DNA of 64,000 nucleotides. It comes from Luteolibacter algae. Its GTDB lineage: Bacteria; Verrucomicrobiota; Verrucomicrobiia; Verrucomicrobiales; Akkermansiaceae. The first letter of the stretch is position 1. Every line of letters begins with the position of its first letter. This document shows, in pieces, positions 35,171 through 44,007 of the stretch. The notes under the pieces are model-generated. The model saw nothing but the letters and a program-made list of their open reading frames with translations. It was not told the DNA's origin and did no database searches. Position numbers and translations under genes: made by a program. The stretch lies in assembly GCF_042683045.1 (NCBI RefSeq), contig NZ_JBHUIT010000016.1, forward strand, positions 1 through 64,000. The letters run 5' to 3'.

Positions 35171-35289
35171 AATCTTAAAAAGTTTAGGGGTCGTGCAAGG
35201 GTTGGGATTTTGAAGCATTTGAAGGTTAATGAGTCTCAGGAATGCTGTCTATCGGGCAAATGACCGATGCAGATTGCGTTTCCACGCGT

Positions 35290-35931
35290 TCAGATAATTC
35301 CGGCGCGAAGAGCCTTGGCGACTGCTCCTGATTGGGATCTCACTTCCAGCTTCGGGTAAATGTGCTCCAAATGGGTTGCCGCAGTGCGTGGACTGATCTG
35401 AAGCTCGTTAGCGATTTCCCGGACGGTGAGGCCGAGAGATAACTGCTCAAGGACTTCGATTTCCCGCAGAGTTAAGCCAAAATCCTCGGCGGGGGTGGAT
35501 TGATGAAGTTTCTGCAGGACAACCTGGGTAACGATGGGACTGAATGCCATGCATCGGAAGGAGATCGGCTGTTTGGCGGAAGAGTAAGCCCGGGAGTTGG
35601 TCGATGTCCCAGGCGGGAGTCGGGTTGCTCCGACTGCCAGGGACTGGAGCGCTTTTTTCAAATCGGAGAAACAGCTGAGGATGAGGACCGAGATGTCCGG
35701 TCTATCCAGTGCCAGTTTTCGGATTGCTTCCAGGCCTGCGGTTCCCGGCAGGCCGAGGTTCATCAGCACCAGATCTGGATGGGTTTCATTTTCGATCGCA
35801 TCAATGAACTCGGAGCAAGAGGGGAAAATATGATCGCAGTGGAGCCATTCGGTCCGGCCCAACTCTGTCTGCAGGGATAGCCTGCAGGCTGCGTCTTCCT
35901 CCACGATCCACACGTTGGTTGTTGTTGTCAT
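35290..35931 (-). CDS. LuxR-family response regulator with atypical receiver
   Basis: 213 residues: receiver ~1-125 and NarL/LuxR helix-turn-helix ~148-210 (LTLREIEVLEQLSLGLTVREIANEL...SPRTAATHLEHIYPKLEV). Three features of the receiver are unusual. The phosphoacceptor Asp is Asn58 (VLMNLGLPG). The conserved Lys of strand beta5 is missing (GATRLPPGT). Residues ~105-135 do not look like a receiver helix and may reflect two compensating frameshifts. The acidic triad near the start (EED) and Ser85 are kept. It is likely phosphorylation-independent. It lies 49 bases after the third sulfatase on the same strand; no histidine kinase is nearby. Confidence 0.8.
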   Translation of the reverse strand: MTTTTNVWIVEEDAACRLSLQTELGRTEWLHCDHIFPSCSEFIDAIENETHPDLVLMNLGLPGTAGLEAIRKLALDRPDISVLILSCFSDLKKALQSLAVGATRLPPGTSTNSRAYSSAKQPISFRCMAFSPIVTQVVLQKLHQSTPAEDFGLTLREIEVLEQLSLGLTVREIANELQISPRTAATHLEHIYPKLEVRSQSGAVAKALRAGII

Positions 35932-35980
35932 ATCGGGTATCCCTGTTTGCTGGTTGCGATGCTTTGGCGACGGATATGGC

Positions 35981-37408
35981 TTAGTGTTTTAAATCAAAAG
36001 TGCCCTCGATGTATGGGCCATCGACATTTTTCCAGAGATCCATATCGCTTTGATTGTAGTGCCAGAGAGGCTTTTGGTGACTGTCCGCCCATTTTTTTAC
36101 GCCACCTACGAGTTCCTCAAGACGTTCCGGATATTGCGAGCTCAGGTCATTGCTCTCCCCGATATCTTCTTCGATATTATAGAGTTTCCATGGTTTGCCT
36201 GCTTCCCGCGTGACCTTCCATTCATTGAACCGGCCGGCAGTTGCGGTTTTACCGAGCCAGTGGGACATGACTGGAATCATTTCGTTTCCGTGCGGGTTGC
36301 TTCCGTCCAAGAGGTTCTGCCAGATGTTTTTACCATCAAGATGTTTTCCCTGGGGGATTTTTCCACCGGCGAGGGCGGTGAAAGTCGGATACAAATCCAG
36401 CGCGAGAACAGGATGGGAAAACTTGGAGCCGTGAGTGATTTTCTCCGGCCAGTGGAAGAACATGGGAACGCGGTAGCCGCCCTCGGTCACACTGCGCTTT
36501 CCGCCGCGGAGTGGTCCGTTATCGGCTGTGTTTCCGGATTTGCCGCCATTATCGCTAAGAAAGACGATCAGGCTATTTTCATATTCCCCGGTAGCTTTCA
36601 GTTCATCGATCAATTCGCCAACGCCCCTGTCCACCGCATGAACCATTGCCGCATATTTTTTCCGGGCTGGATTTTTTATGGACGCATATTTCTCCAGATC
36701 ATCTTCCTTTGCCTCCAAAGGCGAGTGGGGAGCGTTGTAGGAGAGGAAAAGGAAGAATGGCTTTTCCCGGAGTGAAGCTTTCCGGACAAAATCCACCGCC
36801 TCCCGTGAAAATGCGTCTGTTAGGTATTCGGTTTCCTTAGCTTCTTCACCATTGCGGATCAACGGGGAAATATTTTCTTCAATATTCTCTTTCCCTGCTG
36901 CCACGACCTTATTGTAGAGAGCCTCGTAGTGCTCCGGAAAATACTTATGCCCGCTTCCGGGTATGCCGAAAAACTCATCGAATCCGCGTTGATTCGGCAG
37001 ATAGTCCGGTGCGGAACCCAAATGCCATTTGCCAAAAAGCGCGGTGGTATAACCTGCATCCTTAAGAACCTGCGCGATGAATGTTTCATCCTTGGTGATA
37101 CCCATCTCCGGATGGTGCGGCGGGATATTGCATTGCGCACCGAACTTGTGAGGATAGCGACCGGTCATGATTGCCGCCCGGCTGGGACCGCAGACCGGGT
37201 GGGCGACGTAAGCGGTGGTGCAAACGATTCCCGTTTCGGCCAGCTGATCGAGCGCCGGAGTTTTGATATCCGTGCATCCGTTGAAGCCGACATCGGCATA
37301 GCCTAGATCATCCGCGAGGATGAGTATGATGTTTGGTCGGGAGGCTTCGGCCGCAGCGGATACCGGGCCAAGCGATGCGAGGAACAGGAAGGCGAGAAAA
37401 GCTTTCAT
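35981..37408 (-). CDS. Exported S1 sulfatase (N-acetylgalactosamine-6-sulfatase-like)
   Basis: 475-residue secreted sulfatase. Signal peptide MKAFLAFLFLASLGPVSA, metal site ILADDLGYADVGFNGC, formylglycine motif VCGPSRAAIMTGRYP, GKWHLGS and SDNGGKSG. The layout is that of GALNS/arylsulfatase A-like enzymes common in marine polysaccharide degraders. It begins directly at the DUF1501 stop (no gap), so it is the last catalytic gene of the sigma factor-FecR-cytochrome-DUF1501-sulfatase operon. Substrate unknown. Confidence 0.93.
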   Translation of the reverse strand: MKAFLAFLFLASLGPVSAAAEASRPNIILILADDLGYADVGFNGCTDIKTPALDQLAETGIVCTTAYVAHPVCGPSRAAIMTGRYPHKFGAQCNIPPHHPEMGITKDETFIAQVLKDAGYTTALFGKWHLGSAPDYLPNQRGFDEFFGIPGSGHKYFPEHYEALYNKVVAAGKENIEENISPLIRNGEEAKETEYLTDAFSREAVDFVRKASLREKPFFLFLSYNAPHSPLEAKEDDLEKYASIKNPARKKYAAMVHAVDRGVGELIDELKATGEYENSLIVFLSDNGGKSGNTADNGPLRGGKRSVTEGGYRVPMFFHWPEKITHGSKFSHPVLALDLYPTFTALAGGKIPQGKHLDGKNIWQNLLDGSNPHGNEMIPVMSHWLGKTATAGRFNEWKVTREAGKPWKLYNIEEDIGESNDLSSQYPERLEELVGGVKKWADSHQKPLWHYNQSDMDLWKNVDGPYIEGTFDLKH

Positions 37409-38899
37409 TTATGCTAATACGTCTTTGATGACATGTCCGTGGACATTGGTGAGGCGGCGTTCGATGCCATTGTGATAGTAGGTCAGTCGCTCATGATCCA
37501 AGCCCATGAGATGAAGAATGGTGGCATTGAAATCGTAGACGGATGCCGGGTTTTCTTCCGCCTTCGCGCCGAATTGATCGCTCGTGCCGTAGCTGAAGCC
37601 CTTCTTCACCCCGGCTCCTGTGAGGAAACAGGTAAAGGCATCCGGATTGTGATCGCGGCCGGTTCCATTCCCCTGGAGGAAAGGCATGCGGCCGAACTCT
37701 GTGGCCCAGACAACGAGTGTGTCTTCCAGTAATCCACGCCGCTTCAGGTCGTGGATTAGCGCAGCGGTCGGCTGATCCATAATCTCCGCCTGCATGGCAT
37801 GGGTTTCCTTGATGTCGGAATGAGAGTCCCAGTTGCTGATACCATTACCTCCGGAAGGATCGGAACCATTGAAGAGGTGGACTACCCGAACTCCTTTCTC
37901 GATGAGACGCCGGGCGAGTATGCAGTTTTTCGCATATTCACGCTTCAATTCAGAGCCGGTGTCCGTGCCATATTCCTTGTGGATGGATTCCGGTTCCTTG
38001 GAGAGATCCATCATATCCGGGACGGAAAGCTGCATCTGGCCTGCCAATTCGTAGCTTGCGATACGTGCCGCGAGATCCGCATCTCCGGGATACTGGTTGA
38101 GATGTTTTCCGTTGAGACGCTTTAAAAGATCCGCGGTGGATTTGTCATCGGAGGCAGTATAGCTTTTCGGACGCGCGAGATTCGCCGGAGGATTTTTTGC
38201 GTTGAAATCGGTGCCTTGGAAGGAAGCGGGAAGAAAGCCATTGCCAAAGTTGTTTTTACCCGATCTCGCCATACCCCTCGGGTCATTGATCGCCACGAAG
38301 GCAGGGAGTTCCTGGTTTTCAGATCCCAAAGCGTAGGTCACCCAAGCTCCGAATGAAGGGAAGCCTTCCATGGTGAAGCCTGTATTCATGAAATTCTCTC
38401 CCTGTGGATGGGCGCTTGTCTGCGTGTGGAGGGAGTGAAGGAAACAGAAATCGTCCGCTTGCTTGGCAAGGTGTGGAACAAGATCCGAAATCATTTTTCC
38501 AGACTGACCGCGGGGTTTGAAATCCCAGAAAGGCTTTGCGATATTTCCCGTGGGCCCTTCGAATGTCACTGCGGGGACACCAGGCGGTTTCTTTCCATGG
38601 TATTTATACAGATCCGGTTTGTAATCGAAGGTGTCGACGTGGCTCACAGCGCCGGGGCAGAAGATGACGAGAACCTTTTTTGCCTTCGATGAGAAATGAC
38701 TCGGGCGGGGCAGATAAGGTTTATCCGGATTGATATCGGGACGGATCGGCGATTTTCCGCTGAAGTTCGCGGTGTCATTGGAGGCTGCGGAAAGCAGCTG
38801 TGCGAGACCGAGTCCACCTAACGAGAAGGCGGTGTTGCGCATGAAGTCACGCCGGTTGAGAAGTTGACGGCCGAATGGTGAGATATGTTCTGGGTTCAT
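37409..38899 (-). CDS. DUF1501 exported protein
   Basis: 496-residue member of DUF1501 (sulfatase/alkaline-phosphatase-like fold). A twin-arginine signal is visible (NRRDFMRNTAFSLGGLGLAQLL), so it is probably exported folded. Typical features include VLVIFCPGAVSHVDTFDYKPDL, HSLHTQTSAHPQGENFMNTG, and LVVWATEFGRMPFLQ...GRDHNP near the C-terminus. Function unproven; almost always encoded beside DUF1549/1553 cytochrome genes, as here, where it overlaps the upstream cytochrome gene by 4 bases (ATGA). Confidence 0.93.
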   Translation of the reverse strand: MNPEHISPFGRQLLNRRDFMRNTAFSLGGLGLAQLLSAASNDTANFSGKSPIRPDINPDKPYLPRPSHFSSKAKKVLVIFCPGAVSHVDTFDYKPDLYKYHGKKPPGVPAVTFEGPTGNIAKPFWDFKPRGQSGKMISDLVPHLAKQADDFCFLHSLHTQTSAHPQGENFMNTGFTMEGFPSFGAWVTYALGSENQELPAFVAINDPRGMARSGKNNFGNGFLPASFQGTDFNAKNPPANLARPKSYTASDDKSTADLLKRLNGKHLNQYPGDADLAARIASYELAGQMQLSVPDMMDLSKEPESIHKEYGTDTGSELKREYAKNCILARRLIEKGVRVVHLFNGSDPSGGNGISNWDSHSDIKETHAMQAEIMDQPTAALIHDLKRRGLLEDTLVVWATEFGRMPFLQGNGTGRDHNPDAFTCFLTGAGVKKGFSYGTSDQFGAKAEENPASVYDFNATILHLMGLDHERLTYYHNGIERRLTNVHGHVIKDVLA

Positions 38900-41637
38900 G
38901 GCAGGAATGCGAATTCGTTTGAGTTGATAAGGCTGCGGCAGACGATCGCCAGGCTGTTCGACTTTGCCGTCTGGGTGCAGGCAGCGAGTTCTTCGCTATC
39001 TGGTTTACGATTTAGTATGAGCTCGAAAGCGCGGAGCACGGCGTCTTCCAAACGGTTGTCCGCTTCCTTCATCGCACGCTCCGCGATGTATTCCGATTGG
39101 GATACCACGAAGGGGCTATTGAGCAGGTTGAGCGATTGAAGAGGAGTGGTGGAAACAGGACGTTTGTCTCTGACCTGACCACAATCCGGAAAGTCAAATG
39201 CGGTGAAAATCTGATCGTCCACCCGACGCATGCGCTCCTGATAGATCATCCTCCGCCAGGTCACCTCGCTGTAGTTATCGATGACCTCCCATTGCGAATA
39301 GGTCTTTTTGACATTGTGAATCCGGAAGCTTCGGCCACCCAATGAGGGGTCCAGCTTGCCGGAAGCGAGAAGGATTCCATCGCGGATGGCCTCCGCTTCA
39401 ATGCGGTGCGGCGGATAGCGCCAGAGCAGAAGGGAGCCGGCGTCTTTGTCCAAGCCGATGCTGTTTGGAAGGCTGGAACGACGGAATGCCTTCGACATCA
39501 CGATCAAACGGATCATGGATTTCGTGGACCATTCAGAGATATTTTCCTGCTCCGGATGGACGAACTCAGCTGCCAGCCAATCTAGAAGTTCGGGGTGGCT
39601 GGGTGGAGAACCCGCAAGGCCGAAATCACTGCCGGTCGCTACGATGCCTGTGCCGAAAATATGATGCCATATCCGGTTTACCATCACTCTGGCGGTGAGC
39701 GGATTCTCCGGAGCAGTGAGCCAGTTTGCAAACGCCATACGGCGTTGCGGATCGGGGGTCTCGGAGTTCAGTCCAAGAGAACCATCAATCACCTCGATCC
39801 CTGCCGGAGGGACTTCATCGCGAGGGTTTTCAGGACTTCCACGGTGGAAGACGTAGGTGGGGCCCGGTTGCTCCTCGAACTTGCCGATGAAGCTGTGCCG
39901 TGGTCCTTCCTCCGCGAGGATCGTCATATACTCGTGCAAGCGCTCCGAGGCATCCTTCAGCGCGGGATCGGATTTCAACTGTTTTGAAGATTTCCTGGAA
40001 TCTGCGATTTCCTCCCAGCTTCCGTCCTGCCGCAGGGCGAGGATTCTGTAATCCGGGAACTGTTCGTTCTTGTTCATATCCAGATAATCCGTCTCAAAGT
40101 AATACTCGCGATTGCGGCTGAAGCGAAAGCGTTCGACGAGCTGGGTGGATGGGAAATCGATTTCCACCCACGGCATTTCCTTGCTTCCCTTGGGAGCTCT
40201 TGATTTCCAAACCATCGTGCCGTATTTTCCGTCGTTGGCCTTTTCGACTTTGCTGCCCTCATCTGCCATCTCCGGGGCATCTGTCAATGTGGTGCCAAGA
40301 CTTGAGCTTGCGAGGTTCTTGTTGCGATCCTCCGGACCGAATACCTCCAGTTCGTCGATGAAAATGTTGGGTTTGCTGAACTCGATGCGAAGCTTCCGCG
40401 TGTTTGTTGCGGGGAACGTCATATCGATGTGGCCGCCCCAGTTTTCCTGCCAGTAATCCATGGATTCCGCCAGCTTCCTGCGCTCTTGACCCATTTTCGG
40501 ATAGATCTCCATCGCGCGTTTCTTCCGCGGATGATCATCGGCGAGTTCGGGATAACGGCCGGCAAATTCCACGCCTTGGAAGATGGCGCTCATGGAGTAG
40601 TAATCCTGGATGGAGACCGGATCGAACTTGTGGTTGTGGCAGCGTGCGCAGCTGACTGTGACTCCCAGCATGGAGGCTCCCACAGTGGAAATGATTTCAT
40701 CAAGACGATCCGCGCGTGCCTGGCGGATGGCCGTTGGCTCGCGGCCGACTGTGGCTGCCGGGACATGGGGACCTGCCACTAGAAATCCAGTAGCTTCACC
40801 TGCTCCGAGCTGATCCCCGGCAAGTTGCTCGGTAATGAATTGATCATAGGGAAGGTCCTCATTGAAGGCCCGGATCACATAGTCACGGTATGTCCAGGCT
40901 CCCTTGCGATAGAGGTTTGCCTCGGAGCCGTTGGTTTCAGACCAGCGGATTACATCGAGCCAGTGTTGGGCCCAGCGCTCGCCGAAGTGCGGAGAGTCCA
41001 GAAGTTTATCGACCAATTCAGCGTAAGCTTTCTCGGGGTCGGCTGCATACTCTTCCGAGAAACTACTAACTTGATCGTAGGTTGGGGGAAGTCCTGTAAG
41101 GATGATGGAAGCGCGCCGGATCAGCGAGTTCGGATCCGCTGCTTCATTGGGGGTGATGCCGGCTTTCCTGAGAGATTCGTCAAGGAAGGCATCGATCGGA
41201 TTGCTTTCGGAACTCTCCGGGACATCCGGGCGGACGACTGGCTGAAACGACCAGTGGTCTGTGGTTGTTTCCGCTACCTGATCCATTTGGCCTGGCCATT
41301 CCGCACCTTCCTCGATCCATTTTTCGATCAGTGAAATCTGCTCGGAGCTGAGCGGATCGCCCTTTGGTGGCATGATCATATCCGGATCCTGGCCGCTGAT
41401 GATCTCCATGAGGTAGCTGGCTTTCGGATCGCCCGGCACGATGGTCGGTAGCCCGGAATCGCCACCTTTCAGCATGATGCCCCGTTGGTCCAGGCGGAGG
41501 CCGGCTTTTTCTTTATCCGGGCCATGGCAGTCGATGCAATTGTCGATCAGAATGGGATTGATGTCTTTTTCAAAGTCGATTGCAGCGGACAGTGGCAGGG
41601 TTAGTGCCAGTAGAAGAAGATGTCTGATAGGTTTCAT
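38896..41637 (-). CDS. Planctomycete-type cytochrome c / DUF1549-DUF1553 protein
   Basis: 913-residue exported protein. Signal peptide MKPIRHLLLLALTLPLSAA, cytochrome-c-like domain with CIDCHGPD at ~34-38, DUF1549 (~145-350; LIRRASIILTGLPPT and CARCHNHKFDPVS), a discoidin-like middle domain (~400-540; LRIEFSKPNIFIDELEVFG and VERFRFSRNREYY), then DUF1553 (~620-900; ENPLTARVMVNRIWHHIFGTG). It is the larger half of a conserved pair with DUF1501. The inserted discoidin-like domain suggests binding to a polysaccharide. It follows the FecR-LamG gene by 23 bases. Confidence 0.92.
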   Translation of the reverse strand: MKPIRHLLLLALTLPLSAAIDFEKDINPILIDNCIDCHGPDKEKAGLRLDQRGIMLKGGDSGLPTIVPGDPKASYLMEIISGQDPDMIMPPKGDPLSSEQISLIEKWIEEGAEWPGQMDQVAETTTDHWSFQPVVRPDVPESSESNPIDAFLDESLRKAGITPNEAADPNSLIRRASIILTGLPPTYDQVSSFSEEYAADPEKAYAELVDKLLDSPHFGERWAQHWLDVIRWSETNGSEANLYRKGAWTYRDYVIRAFNEDLPYDQFITEQLAGDQLGAGEATGFLVAGPHVPAATVGREPTAIRQARADRLDEIISTVGASMLGVTVSCARCHNHKFDPVSIQDYYSMSAIFQGVEFAGRYPELADDHPRKKRAMEIYPKMGQERRKLAESMDYWQENWGGHIDMTFPATNTRKLRIEFSKPNIFIDELEVFGPEDRNKNLASSSLGTTLTDAPEMADEGSKVEKANDGKYGTMVWKSRAPKGSKEMPWVEIDFPSTQLVERFRFSRNREYYFETDYLDMNKNEQFPDYRILALRQDGSWEEIADSRKSSKQLKSDPALKDASERLHEYMTILAEEGPRHSFIGKFEEQPGPTYVFHRGSPENPRDEVPPAGIEVIDGSLGLNSETPDPQRRMAFANWLTAPENPLTARVMVNRIWHHIFGTGIVATGSDFGLAGSPPSHPELLDWLAAEFVHPEQENISEWSTKSMIRLIVMSKAFRRSSLPNSIGLDKDAGSLLLWRYPPHRIEAEAIRDGILLASGKLDPSLGGRSFRIHNVKKTYSQWEVIDNYSEVTWRRMIYQERMRRVDDQIFTAFDFPDCGQVRDKRPVSTTPLQSLNLLNSPFVVSQSEYIAERAMKEADNRLEDAVLRAFELILNRKPDSEELAACTQTAKSNSLAIVCRSLINSNEFAFLP

Positions 41638-41660
41638 AATAAAAATGGGTTGGCGGCGCT

Positions 41661-43316
41661 TCAGCGTTTATGCGCGGAGCTATGGCGATAAATTTCTGCG
41701 ATTTCCGAATTTGAAAGGGCTGCATTGAAGATGGCCATTTCGTCGAGGCAGCCATTGAGATTGCGGATGGCAAAAGCCGGATCTTTCCGGAACGGATCTC
41801 CCCAGTTTCCAATTTCCGCATTTCCGATATGAAGTTTTTTAGAAACGAAGGTATCCGGTATCTCCTGCGTGGAGATTTCCTCCCCGTTCAAATAATGTTT
41901 TACGAGGCGTGCCGTAGGATCGTAAACGGAGGCGAGGTGAAGCCACTCACCGCTCATGGATGGTTCCCAGATCTTCGGAGAAAAGTAGACTTTGTGCCTG
42001 CCTGCGGAATCGATTTTATAAATGCTAGGTTTGCTGGTATCCACCATGATGGAGAGCATCAAGGTGCCGTCATCCCGGATCTGCCAGTGTGGCTCCCCGT
42101 TTTCATAGCCGTCTCCCATGAAGAGTGCGTTGTAGCGTCTATCCAGACTGTCGATGCGGACCCAGGCGGCAAATGTGAAGGCCTGGAATGTGCCGGGAAG
42201 GTTCACTCTGACGCGGGAGCCAGGATGCCGGAATTCCAGGGCTGATTGTCTTTTCCCCCAACGCCCGGCGACCGTATCGGCGAGGACAATGGAGCCATCC
42301 CTGTCTGCGTTCCGGGGCAAGTGGATATCCTCGGCAATGCGCGAGCTCATTGACTTGTCGAAAGTGTAGTAGGCGATGAGGCGTTCGTCCTTGGCTAGGT
42401 TTTCCCGATGTCTCAACCAGTTTTCCCACGCGTCACGTTCTTGCTCCAGAGCTTTTGTTTTATACTCACCGGCATCCGGATAGGTGAATTTCCCGAGCTC
42501 GACAGATGTAGGAGAGCCTGCTTCCGGCAGCATCAGAGCTTTGCCCTGGGTGACAAGTTGCTGGGCTTCGTTCTGATGGCGGATGGATATTTCTCCGTCG
42601 AAAACTTCGATATGACCTTTTCCATTTTGGACGGAGAGGCCGAACTCCGTGCCGAGATCCACGATTTCTGTGGATGGTGCGTGGAGTTTGAAGCCCCGAG
42701 CTGCCGGAGGAACATGCATCCGGACCAGCCCGCTGTGACACGAGGCTTCCCAAGCGGAGGTTAATACGATTTCGGCAGGGCCCTGCACGGTCATATTTGC
42801 ACCTGAGAAAAATTGGATTTCAGCGGTTCCGGATTCGATCCGGAATGCCTCGGCACCAAGGGTATCACCTTCCCGATAGGATGCTGCCTCATCTTTCCAA
42901 GTGATATCGTAAAGGCTATTGATGACGGCAAAACCTTGGGCGGATGCCGGCTCACGCAGCTCATCCGTGGACGTGACCACCGGAATATCCGCGTGATTTT
43001 TCCATGCCATGATTGCGGTGCCCAGGACAAAGGCGAGTGCGGCGGCGGCTGCGAGTGGAACAAAGGAAAAGATTTTCCCAGCAGGGCTACGGCTTGTTTC
43101 CGGAGCTGACCACTCCAGGGCGGTAACCTTGCCGGCCAAGTCGTTGAGCGAGTTATCCAGGGAAAGATAACGACGCGAAATTTTCCGGAACGCGGGTTTT
43201 TCCAAAAGCCGCTTTTCGAATTTTTCGAATTCGGCAGGAGTAATGGTGCCGTCCAGATAAGCGTCCAGCCACTCTTGCTCTTCTGATGTAAGTTGTTTGA
43301 ATTTCAGAGGGATCAT
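41661..43316 (-). CDS. FecR-LamG membrane regulator (putative anti-sigma)
   Basis: 551 residues. A ~60-residue cytoplasmic N-terminal part (TSEEQEWLDAYLDGTITPAEFEKFEKRLLEK) resembles the anti-sigma segment, one membrane helix (~83-106, FVPLAAAAALAFVLGTAIM), a FecR domain (~150-290; VDLGTEFGLSVQNGKGHIEVFDGEI) and a C-terminal LamG/concanavalin domain (~320-545; FTFAAWVRIDS, HYLNGEEI, DEMAIFNAALS). It overlaps the ECF sigma gene by 4 bases and likely controls it, sensing carbohydrate with the LamG domain. The operon then runs into the cytochrome/DUF1501/sulfatase genes. Confidence 0.88.
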   Translation of the reverse strand: MIPLKFKQLTSEEQEWLDAYLDGTITPAEFEKFEKRLLEKPAFRKISRRYLSLDNSLNDLAGKVTALEWSAPETSRSPAGKIFSFVPLAAAAALAFVLGTAIMAWKNHADIPVVTSTDELREPASAQGFAVINSLYDITWKDEAASYREGDTLGAEAFRIESGTAEIQFFSGANMTVQGPAEIVLTSAWEASCHSGLVRMHVPPAARGFKLHAPSTEIVDLGTEFGLSVQNGKGHIEVFDGEISIRHQNEAQQLVTQGKALMLPEAGSPTSVELGKFTYPDAGEYKTKALEQERDAWENWLRHRENLAKDERLIAYYTFDKSMSSRIAEDIHLPRNADRDGSIVLADTVAGRWGKRQSALEFRHPGSRVRVNLPGTFQAFTFAAWVRIDSLDRRYNALFMGDGYENGEPHWQIRDDGTLMLSIMVDTSKPSIYKIDSAGRHKVYFSPKIWEPSMSGEWLHLASVYDPTARLVKHYLNGEEISTQEIPDTFVSKKLHIGNAEIGNWGDPFRKDPAFAIRNLNGCLDEMAIFNAALSNSEIAEIYRHSSAHKR

Positions 43317-43867
43317 GCGTTGGCGCTTGGGTGTGAAATTTTCGATTCGATGCAGCTTTGCAGTTGATGGCGAAGTCTCTTGAGCTTCATGTAGAAAGCT
43401 GCGGCACTGCTCCCCGCCTGATCCGCCATTTCCTTGATGGTGATGCCCGGAGTGTAGGCTAGCGTGACAAACTGACGTTGTTTTTCAGGCATGGCGGCGA
43501 GACATTCTTCCAATGCGGAATGCTCTTCCTGACGCTGGGAAATCTCCTCTGAGCCTTCATCAGCCATCAACTCAAGTAGCTCCTCGCGGAAGACTAGACG
43601 GTCGCGCCCCATCTTGCGCCTGTAGGAAAGGGCTTCGAACCTCGCGATAACGCAGGCCCACTTGATGAAGCTTGTTTCAAGATCATATTGGTCGAACTTC
43701 CGCCAGGTGATGATCGCGGTCTGCTGCAATACCTCATCGGTGTCTGTCCAGGTCGGCAAAAGCGAGCGGATGAAACGACGCAGATCCGGCTCGCACTGGG
43801 TAAAGCGCTGGATAAAGGCCTCGTAGCGAAGGTCTTCGGATTCTGAATCTGTGGCGGGGTTTTGCAT
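43313..43867 (-). CDS. ECF-type RNA polymerase sigma factor
   Basis: 184-residue sigma-70 family factor with region 2 (QQTAIITWRKFDQYDLETSFIKWACVIARFEALSYRRK, ~48-85) and region 4 (LAAMPEKQRQFVTLAYTPGITIKEMADQAGSSAAAFYMKLKRL, ~120-165). This is the short Planctomycete/Verrucomicrobia-type sigma. It is the first gene of an operon and overlaps the FecR-LamG gene at ATGA, the usual sigma/anti-sigma arrangement. It would direct transcription of polysaccharide genes, possibly its own operon. Confidence 0.9.
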   Translation of the reverse strand: MQNPATDSESEDLRYEAFIQRFTQCEPDLRRFIRSLLPTWTDTDEVLQQTAIITWRKFDQYDLETSFIKWACVIARFEALSYRRKMGRDRLVFREELLELMADEGSEEISQRQEEHSALEECLAAMPEKQRQFVTLAYTPGITIKEMADQAGSSAAAFYMKLKRLRHQLQSCIESKISHPSANA

Positions 43868-43918
43868 GGGTATTCACCTTATCACTGCCATGCTGCCAAA
43901 AAACTAACGCGATTGGGC

Positions 43919-43961
43919 AAAAAAAAAAACACCGCCGCTCCATGACAGGGAGCGAGCGGTG
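43919..43961 (-). terminator. Rho-independent terminator after the phytase-like gene
   Basis: CACCGC-C-GCTCC (43930-43941) pairs with GGAGC-GA-GCGGTG (43949-43961); on the minus strand an 11-base T run follows (A run 43919-43929). It ends the gene at 44008 and insulates the sigma-factor operon. Confidence 0.9.
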
Positions 43962-44007
43962 CAGTGTTCACTCGATAAAATGAGTGATTTTATACCATGG
44001 GGAAGAA

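Noticed and set aside
36050..36775. 241-codon open frame antisense to the third sulfatase
   Set aside because: Opposite strand of a gene with a formylglycine motif and signal peptide; no domain visible.
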